Part shown: piece after piece, positions 33,800 to 44,600 of the stretch
Numbering within the stretch: position 1 is the first letter of the stretch
How the letters are laid out: the number at the start of each line of letters is the position of its first letter
Assembly: GCA_910589415.1 (NCBI GenBank)
Contig: OU342638.1
Span: 7,976,014 to 8,040,013, forward strand
Length of the DNA: 64,000 nt
Reading direction: 5' to 3'
Source: Malachius bipustulatus
Taxonomy: Eukaryota; Arthropoda; Insecta; Coleoptera; Melyridae
Made by a program: the position numbers and the translations under genes
Notes under the pieces: model-generated
Database searches by the model: none
The model's input: the letters and a program-made list of their open reading frames with translations, nothing else
Told to the model about the DNA's origin: nothing

Positions 33800-35180
33800 T
33801 TCGGCTTTTTTGATTTAAAATATTACAACATTTGTTGCAGATGATTTTTTTCTGGTTGAAGAGTAGAACTCAGTTCTTTCGGACCCTTTTCCAAGTTTTA
33901 TGAGAAAAACATTGGTGACGTGTTTTCCGAGTTAATATAAATTGACCGTTTAATTAGTCACGGTGACTAGAAGTTTTCACGCAGCTAAGAACGCACGTGA
34001 TAGCACCGGGAAAACACACTGACAGATCTCAATATCTCACACAAAACTCACTTTCATGAATAAAATAGATACACACTACAATTCCACTCACAAAAGATAA
34101 AAAAATCAACGAAAAAAAAACTGATAAAATACAAATTTGCGACATGCACAATTTCGCAGGTGGATTACCAGAGACTCGTTTATCGGATTTTCATGATTGA
34201 CCAATCAACGTAACGGTAACTGACTGTTCTTCAAAAAACTACTAGGGCTTTCCAGCGTTAAAATGAAAAAAAAATAAGTAATTTGCAAAAAACCTTATTC
34301 GACAGACAATTTGCTAACTTTAAACCTCAATATTGTTTTTATTATCAGTGTAACAAAAATAATATGTGTATAAAAATGTAGGTAATTCCATAACGAAGAG
34401 AATTATATGTCATTTGCTTGTGTGCGATAGATAAGAACCGAGATATACGTAAAAATATAAAAAAAACGTTTTTTTGCATAACTTGGTAAAAAAAAAATCA
34501 CACGGTGCTGCAAATTTGGATTTAACATATCTTTAAGGTCCTCTATCAAATTTTGTATAGTATAGAATTTGTGCATGGTAACGCAAACTGAGAACATTTT
34601 TGAGGACGATTCTACTGGCCTAATAGCCGAAGTGTGTTTGCTACTACTCCGCCATATCTAAGTTCCTAATTCAGGGGGGTTGCAAATTGCAATTGCTAGA
34701 CAGATATAGTCCTTCTTAACGTTTTTCTTCTACGGATAGAACTATTCTATAGAGTCCCTAAACATTACTTGACCGTTATACTTAAAATTTAAAATAATTT
34801 CTTAGTTTTTCAGGGCAATCAGTAGTTGTAGACAATAGTAATTACTGATGATGGCCACATTGTAGTTGCTGAGATTGATATAATTTTTCTTTAGCGGCAT
34901 GACTCAAAAAAAAATTTTTTAAGATCGATTTATCAGTAAAATGTTTGAAAAATTTAAGTAAATCACGAGGCTTTAAAAACTAATTTTTGAGAAAAAATAA
35001 ACCTCTAGTTTTGTTAGTAATCAATCAAAGGGTGTAATATACTTCATAAATATTTATTTACATTAAGGCACTGAAGTCAATTTATTTCAACCTATAGGTA
35101 ATGAAACTTATGTTACACTAAAGTAATTACTTATAAATTATGATATCAGTTGTACAATAATTATTATTATAAAAATATTT
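33800..35180. other. Intergenic, downstream of gbb
   Basis: AT-rich; I see no gene or clear repeat here. Confidence 0.4.
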
Positions 35181-35183
35181 TGT

Positions 35184-35189
35184 TTTATT
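35184..35189 (-). terminator. Poly(A) signal of gbb
   Basis: AATAAA on the minus strand, about 80 bases after the gbb stop codon. Confidence 0.55.
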
Positions 35190-35268
35190 TACAATATAAA
35201 AAGCACAACCACGAAAAAGTAAAAATAGTCACACCCAAGTCCCACACCCCTCGGTCTCCACTCGCAAT

Positions 35269-35612
35269 CTAATGACAGCCGCAACTTTTTACCACCATCC
35301 TCTTATACTTCTTCAAAATAACATTAGAATCGTCAAGAAAATATAACACCGAGATGGGACTCAACTTCGTAGGAGCACAGCAAGGCTTGGGGTACTTGGT
35401 AGGGGCCATCAAATGCACCAATGTCTGCACTATGGCGTGATTAGTCGCGTTCATGTGCGCGTTAAGCGGAAAATTACACTCTCCCGCGCAGTAGAACGCC
35501 GAGTATCCTTCAGGAGCTATGATCCAGTCCTGCCATTTCAAATCCTTAAATCCTATGTACAGGGTATTAATTTTGCAGCTTCTTCGACTTTCGAACTGTG
35601 AGAAAGATGCAC
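35269..35612 (-). CDS. gbb: gbb exon 7 (mature ligand)
   Basis: The acceptor follows TCTCCTTTCAG. Holds the whole cystine-knot domain from [16 protein letters not shown] to VVKSCGCH and the stop at 35269-35271. Confidence 0.95.
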
Positions 35613-38600
35613 CTGAAAGGAGAAAATCAAATTGACTTCTAGATGGGAAAAAGAAAAAGGAGAAATAATTGGAGGAAATCAATGCTTGCTTACCTTCCAT
35701 CAAGGAAGAACCCTTCATGATGTTCTGGTAATCATCCCGCGCGTAACGAGTCTTGCCAATAGATCTGGCAGTGCGTGGTTTCACGTGATTAGTGGCCTTA
35801 AGGAAAGCGACCATGAAGGGTTGAGTTTCATCCTTTCCTCTAATGGTCACCAATCCGATGTCTTCGGGCCGGATCTCGTGACCTGTTAGGACAGACAAAT
35901 CATATATAAACAATATTCTTAGCTCAATATTATAAGATTATTTATTTGAGAGCGAAGGTATAGATTTTTTTTTGTTAATTATGCAAATACACTTGGCAAC
36001 GCTGCAAAAATTACTACGATCTCTGTTTGAAAAACTTACTAAAGTCACTGGGTTTTTATTCAGTATTATAGTTATAGTCAGAGACAACATTATATTATCT
36101 TTCTCTATGGTTATAGTGGCTTACTCATTCCGCCATTAACCTGCAAAATATTATGCTAAAACTTGGCGAAATGTCACATGTAGATTATTTTGACTATTGC
36201 CCGTATTCACAAACGATAATTTCCTAAATAATTACGTAATTATTTAAATGAGTGAGATGGAGATATGTAGTTTTTTTGCAATAGAATGAGATGGGGATAT
36301 TTGATTACGTAATTATTTAGGAAATTATCGTTTGTGAATACGGGCGTTAAACTAATAAGTAGATTCATACTACAGAGGTCCCATTGGTGAGAATTTTAAT
36401 GAAATATGAGCCTCTAATAAATATGGGAAAGTATTTATAATATACAAAAAAATTATTAGAACAAAGTCATTACCTTTTTTTACAATAATTGCATTCCAAT
36501 AATTACTAATGTTTGGGAATGTGATAATAATTTTGTATTAAATTCATAAGGCAGCAGTTTTGTGAAAACGGCATAAAAATTATAAAGATTTATGTGGATT
36601 ATTTAGGGCCGCATTTTATTATAGCCAGTGGCATAAAGTCAAGTGGCTAAGCTAAAAAAGGTTTTATAAATTCTATAGCCAGTCATTTTAAATATAGCCA
36701 TAAATAAATCCATTTTAAATTCTAAAACAGCCAGTAGCCACTCTCATTCACAATAGGCAAGCTATAAGGCTATAGAGAACAAGCAGGGGAGTAGTTAATG
36801 GCCATTGGCATCAATTCTCTGCACTCTTAAAAGTTATTTATTGAGAGTGGTTGTAAATAATACAAGAGAATTGTAAAGTTTAACTCCATATTGTCAATAA
36901 TTGTCATATTAATTTTTGATGTTTTCATCCATTGCATCCTTGCCATGTTGAAGGTACCTATACAAAAAATACATAGGTACCTATACAAAAAAATACAAAT
37001 AAATGAAATAAATGTAAATTTATTTTATTTTTTTACATTTCAGTTAAGGTAAGTTTTAATAATACACGAAAGATTTCGCTTGAAAAAATAATCTCTCTTG
37101 GAGTGAGAATTTATAAGACAAAAAAAAAATGGAAAGTAAAAATAGTGTTAGTTAATATTGTCAGTAAAAATGGGGTGCGAAAAGGGAAAGGAAGATAATG
37201 AGGGAAAAGAAAATGAATAAAAATTTACTATTATTGTGTTGCATGCATAGATAATAGTAATTTGTGTATACGGGTGATTCATATAATCTAAAATCTCCAA
37301 ATATCTCAAAGAGTAAGCACTCTGCGGAAAAATGTCTTTTACTCAAGTGGTTTTGTTTGATGAGGGACATATCGTTTATTTGAACACAAAAACCGCTCTG
37401 CATCCCTCATTTCATGCAAAGGAGTGGGGGAATTTTCGTTCTCCACTCCTTTTTTTTGTGCGCAAAAAATGTTTCAGGTAAGTCTTACGCATTTTTTGTT
37501 GCTTGATAGGTACTAATTTGCAATAAAAAATATGGGTTGCTATTTCAAAAAATTTTCCAAGTTTTACTCCCACGTCCTCGCAAGGAATGTGCGGGTTGTA
37601 GGGTGGTTTTTGTGTTTCAACTATGTCCCTCATCTAATAAATCCACTTTTATAAAAATTATTTTTCCTCTTTCCGAGATATTGGGAGAAATGAAAAAAAT
37701 TAAAATCCCTCAATTACAGCGATCTTACTCATTTACTGTCGTTGAATACGACTTCGCAATGAAAAATACGGTTTGATATTCAAAATTAAAAATTTCAAAA
37801 TTTAAAAGTGCATCCCACTCCCTCGCAAGAGGTGAGGGGTGAAGGGCGGTTTTTGCATTCAAACGATGTCTCTCCATCGAACAAAACCACTTTTGTAAAA
37901 AACATTTTTCCTTACTTTTCGAGACATTTGAATATTTCAGAGGTTATAAGAATCACCTGTATTATACTTCAACATGGCAACAACGCATGGATAGATCCAC
38001 AACACTAATATGACCATATCGTACGTCTGGTTCACAGTTGAACTAAAATTAGCGGCAATTCAAAATAATGGCGAAAAATACAAAGCTTTGGATTTTTTTT
38101 GCTATAAAGTAGGTACTTATCTATTCCTGTAAGAATTTTGAAGAGAGTCGGAGGATATCTCTCTATTTTTTTTGCAAACTCCCTTATACACTTAATAATA
38201 ATAACATAATCTGCTTTCGATTTCTACAATTCTGAATTGTTGTTATTTTAAGATTTTCTTATTCATCAATTATTAGTATTCTTACTTACTTAAAGTTTTC
38301 AAATAAAAGTATTAAAAAAAACTTTAACAATTGCATTAATCTGTGGTCATAGGAAAAATATAGTGTACATTACTTATGTGGAAAGTGTCATTTCATACTC
38401 GTGGGATTGTCGTACTCGGCTGAGCATCATAGGGTACCGATCTTTCACTAGTGTGAAATGGATCACTTTCCACACTAGTAATGTAATATACCTACTATAA
38501 TATGTGGTGACAGAAAAAGAGGGGCATGGACTGTCACTAGGGATTGCAATCCGGCCTCATTTTCAATCCGGCCGGATCCGACCGGATTTTCATCAATCCG

Positions 38601-41600
38601 GCCGGGTCCGGACGGATCCGGCCGGATTGATCAAAACTTTCCTTTTTTGTTGCAAGTTGCAACATGGGCGTTAATAAAGTGTTGAAAAAAAGATATGTAT
38701 ACGAAATCAACTTTATTATGAATAATTTTAAAAATAAACAAAAATAAATTACACTCTCAGTGTCAGAACAAATAAAATCACAAATTAAAAGTCAAAACAA
38801 TTAAAATCTCATATTAACAAAAAACCAGTGTCTTTATCTTTAACGTATACCGTAACTGGTGATTCAGTCTTCTTAGTTAGACTTTAAAGATAAAGTAGAG
38901 ATCAATATTATCAATCAAAATTATGAAATTAAACATAACACATAACATAATAATAATTAATGGATAGAAAAAATAAAAATATGACAGGATTGACAGGACG
39001 CAAGTGACCGAATCTGTCTAATGAATAACACAGCACAGCAGTCACAGCACACACAACAACACAACAATCACAAAATATTAACTATTCTTTGTTTTTTCAA
39101 CTCTTTATAGTTTTTAAAAATAATCAATCTTTGGTTTGCAAATGATTGCAAATGAAAAAACAAGCACCACGCGTTTAAAGTACCTAACCTAGCCACCTAC
39201 TCATGTAACAGCGCGGTTATTTTGACAAAATATGCAATCACCGGACCCGGTCACCGGATCCGGTATGTTGGTATCGGATCCGTCAAGTGTATATTGATGC
39301 CGGATCCGCCGGATTACCGGATCCGGTTTTCCGGATTGCAATCCCTAACTGTCACACTATCTTAATTATTAACAGAGATAGTCACTCTACACTCTGTAAC
39401 TTTGACATAAATTGCCGTGTAGCCAAAGCAAGTTGTAAAATAGCATAGGTACATACAGGGTGTATCTAAATAACACCGAAAAAATTTAAGAGCTGATTCT
39501 TTGGTCAAAAATAAACAAAAAAATTCGTATAAACGTGTGTCTAGAAATGCACCCTTTTTGAGATACAGGGTGTCAAAATAAGATTATTTTACCAGTTTTT
39601 TGAAGATATTTGGGGAACTGTTTGAGATATGAAACTCACCTTTTGTAAATGTCATATCATTGCTATTTATAGCTACTTTTTTAATACTGAGTTTTTTCAT
39701 GTGTCATTATAGCGGAGATCTCAGAAATGAGCCTAGTTTTTTTCCCTTAATTTTTCGACACTTGTCTTGAAACATTCAAAGCGAGTTTTTCATCGTAAAT
39801 GCTCGTTTTTCTCGAAAATGGCTCACGTTAGCAGTTATAACCAAGAGTATCTTTTTGTGTAGAAAACATTGACGGTTAAAAGTGTGCTTTTAAAATATCA
39901 ATTTGCCCAGTGTCGTAGATATTAGGGGAAAAAAATCCCCCCAACCCTAAAAATCTCCGGCACTGGCATACTTAAAGAAGGTAGTTAGCATTAAAATAGT
40001 TGCTAATATCAATGATAAGATCTGTACAAAAGCTGAATTCTGTGTCTTATACGGTTCCCGAGACATCTTCAAAAAACTCGAAAAAAAAATATTTTTTTGA
40101 CACCCTGTATCTCAAAAAGGGTGCATATCCAGACACACGTTAATAGGAAATTTTTTGTTTATTTTTTATCAAAGAATCATCCCCTAAATTTTTTCGGTGT
40201 TATTTAGATACACCCTGTATATACACGCAATAATTATTGAGAATTGCAGTACCTACCTACTACTTTTGAAAGGCTAGCTAAATAAATCATATTAATTACT
40301 ATATAGGTACCTAATATCTGGTCATCCCTAAATTATAAAAATAAATATTGCAATGTTCACATTTCACAGTAATACACCTGTGCATATTGCATAATGATAA
40401 TTCCTATAATTATTGTAAAATTTATAATAATTTTTGAATAATAATGAAGTAGTGAAGTGTCATCCTTGATTTATATATCCGTTTTTTATAGGTAACCAGT
40501 TTTACAATTTATTTGCATTTCGTTTACAATATTGATCATTATGTTTAACAATAAAATATTTATTTTATTTGTAAAGACCATTAGGAAATTACTGGAAAAT
40601 ACTCTCTCAAAACTATAAAAAAAAAACATAACTAAAACTCATGAATTAATAATTACCCACTCAAAGATCTAAAAACTTTCACCTCATTTCATAAATTTAA
40701 TTTCAGGTCCCCAACTTATTACCTATAGGCTTTTAAAGCCACCTAGTTTTTTTTAATGTAAAAAAAAGCTTTACGCAGGATTTAAATATATACCTCACTT
40801 CCTGTTGAAAAGTCACTCAAGGAGATAACAATCGGTTACAATAATTCGGTGGTTTCATGGCAAAAGGTGCTATGTGATCGATTTTATGAAAATACGTTTT
40901 TTACACCAATGTTGACATGATAAAACGTTCTATCTACCTTTAAAGTTATTATAGTTCTATTGGCCATACTTTTGGTGTAATAGTGAAATGTCAATATGTA
41001 ACCGATTCAGAATCATCATATTGGTTATGTGGTAAAAAGTTCTTGCGCATTAGATCGCCTTTGCACATACAATATCAGTTCATGACAAAAAGTTCCATGT
41101 GGAGCACTTTTCATAAAGAATAGACTCCATTTTAATGTTTCTGTGCTTATTTTTTATCAAGTGAGATGTACTTGTTTTCAACACATGCAGATTATAATAA
41201 GTTTATTTTTCAATAAAGAATTTCAAATAAACAGTCTTTGTTATTAAGCTTCAAACTTTCTTTTTGCTCTCCTGAAAAATTGTCATCTGCACGGATGGCA
41301 CCTTTTGCCATAAAACCACCGAATTACAGACTCCCATTGACGGGAATGTATGACTAATGGACATACCTGGTTTGTCCACAGGGTGCACCGAGAGGTAGAG
41401 GCCCCTGTTGGCTTCGGGGAAGGCCACCCAGGTAGACAGGGGCTCAGTCAGATTCAAACCAAGCCACCCATTAGCTCCTGAAGTTGTATTTATGGCTGTC
41501 ACGTACTCCAACTCGCGCTCTCTGCAATGTTATTATTAGGATGTTGAAGTTAGGAATTTTGCTTGTAGATCTAGATTGTAGGGATGTAGGGACAGTGGTC

Positions 41601-44600
41601 TCATTATAGATAATTTTCTGAATTTTATATTACAATAATTAACTTGTTTAGCTATAGAAATAGAAAATCTACAGGAGTTAAAATTCACCATGCAATCGGC
41701 CTTAACGTGTTTCGATGAGTGCATTTTTGCGCCTTTGTGGTTATCTTAATCTAAAAACGGGGGATTTTTGCGCCCCTAGGTTAGCTGCGTCGTCGGCCAA
41801 AAAAATTTTCGGGTAAAAAACCGAATAAATCGCGAATCCGTCCATAGGTACGTCGTCGACCGAGAAAACTTTTACAGAGAAACAGGCTGTTGTGTACTTC
41901 TGGATGTCACTTTGAATTCTCGTAGTCTCCACGATGGACGCACAAGCCTGAATTAGAATTAAATATAGTGATGGGCGATATTTACCGAACTGCGATTGTA
42001 GTAAACCGATATTTTTTCAGTCAAAGCAAAGGCGATCGGTAGGTAACGGTAACGGTAACAAAACCATAGCTTCATAATTTCTTGGATTCTTGGATAATAA
42101 AAAAAAAACAAAAGGCGTTCAAAATATAAAAAAAATTGATAGTTCTTTATTATAAAGGGAGGGGGTGGAGGAATTTTTTAACCACCCGAAAGGATCTTTC
42201 AATCCCTTAACAATGATCCAGGTCTGAGCTCCGTCCGTTGATTAGGAGTGGCGGGAATGCGGGAGAGGGTTTTAAAAAATTGGATTTCTTTTATCGGTAT
42301 CACGGGAAGAGAAATGGTTAGGGACTGCTAGGTAGGCTCATATACAAGGGAATTAAACAACCTTTCACTTTTTCCGGTTCAGAAATGTGTCGAACGTACC
42401 GAGGCTGAACGCGCGAGAGATACCTATAGTAGAACTATTTTAAAAATAGGGAAATCCAAAAAAAATATCTCTGTTACTTTCTTATTCACTGGGTAATGCC
42501 ATACCTATGGCTTTAGAGGAGAGATTTTTAAAATCTAAATCTGAGTTCAATTATTGTTCAAATGATTTATTTGGGGTAAAAACGGGTACTTAGACCTAAT
42601 AGGAACAATGTAGTGTAGACTGAAATGCAGGGGAGGTTCTAAAACTGTTTCTACTTTTAAAATCCATTAAAGTATATCATTAGAGTACCTAATGTTTGAG
42701 AGCCACTGGTCAGCCTGAAGCATGTTATAATATATGCATTTTTCTGTTTCTTTCTACTTTTATGGTTTTCCGTATTCTTAAAATGGTTCTACTATACTTA
42801 TAACATCATCGTTCTTTATCTGATCGCGGTTACAATATTCCAATTTCCAAGGACTAATAAGCTATATAGAATAGAAGACAATTTTCGTTCAAGTCAAAAC
42901 CAAAATTTAAGGGTGAAATGCTACCTTATTTCTTTTTTCTGTAAATACGCGGACAATAGACATTTGAATTATAATTATTTTCAGAGCTTGCTGTAGTTGG
43001 TAAGATATGCAAAAGTCGCAAAAGTCATGTGCGCGTGTGCTCGTGAACGTTTCGAAGCTTTTCAAATAGGTCAGATCCAAAATAGTAGTCACCAACTGAC
43101 GTTACTAAAAAAACTATTTTGGATAAGCGGCAAGCAGAAAATTTTCCTCTAAACGTCAGTTTCTGCGTGCCGCTTCTCTGAAATTCTTTTTTCAGTAATG
43201 TCGGTTAGTGACTATTATTTTGGATTTGAGCTTTATATGATTTATTTTTGAGCACAATAAGTACATAGATACAAAATACGTTTTTTGAAAATCGCTTTTT
43301 TTAACACCAAAAACAATTACGGTTTATAACGGTAGCTGCGCGAGTAAACATGACCGGGTGCGTAGGCCGTCTTAATACCTACTTCTTACGTCTTTTAGTC
43401 TCCTGGTAACCGTTCCAGGGTTGCCCAAGTCAAGCTAGCCACGCTTTCGGCCAGGAAGAAGGCCTCGATTAATTTCCAGCAAATTTTTCTTTGTTTTTTA
43501 AGTCCATGGCCAAAAGTGTGTAGGCCATCATTAAAAAATTTCAGACCTTTTCATCCAATTTTCAGCAAAAATGATTTTTTCAGTTTATAAAGTTCGTGGC
43601 CGAAATTGTGGCTGACAATAATTATTATAAAATTTCGCACTTTTCCCGGCAAATTTTCAGCAAAAATTATTTTCTCAGTTTATAAAGTTCGTGGCCGAAA
43701 GCGTGGCTGGCTGAAGCGTGGCTAACTTGACTTGGGTTCCAGGGTTTCAAAAGAAAACTTTTTTGAATTATTTTTTATAATAATCCGAGACTGATCACGA
43801 GCAATGGATAAGTTCTGGAGACAAACCAAGAACAATAATAATATAAATAAAAAAACCTTCTTGCGCATCAATCGCAGAAATAGTGTATTTTTATGCGATT
43901 CAATTATGAATATTTTCACCGCTTTTTAAATTATTGGCTTTCTGAAATTTTCTACAGTCATGTCATGTTAGCGTAGTGCTTTAATGTGAAAAATTTTCTG
44001 TGATAATTTCATTTCATTTCGTTTCAACACGTGCCTTAGATCGAATTTTTAAATTTAAAAATCAAAAAAATTGGCAACATTTTACAATTTTGTCCCTTTT
44101 CCTATGCCCGCCACTGGCTAACTTTACTTGAAAAATACTATTTTTTACACTACCTTTAATAAATTCGGAAAAAACTGAAAGGAGAGTTTTGAAAACCGAA
44201 AGTTTGAAATTTTAGAGGAATAAACATCATTTAAAAATATTCGAATATATCTCCGCCATTTTTATATTTGCTTCTTGAAATTTTTGAAGGTTAAATGCTA
44301 TTAGTATAGTTGTCTACTATCAAAATTTCCGTTCTATTCCTTCAAAAATAAGCTCATGAATGTTTATAGAAATGTAGACATTTTTACCCTTTTCCTACCC
44401 ACGCCACTGGCTTATTAATAGAAATGATGCAAATTGTATTGCATTAGCTCAAATTTCAAATAAGTTTATTCCAATCTTGTTAATTTTGTTTAAAAGTTTT
44501 TGATCTTGCCTATTTAGGGGTTCAAAATCTAGCCATTTTCCAAAAATTGAAAAGGCCGCCATTTTGGAATGTCTTTACCTATTTTACTCAAATACAGTAC

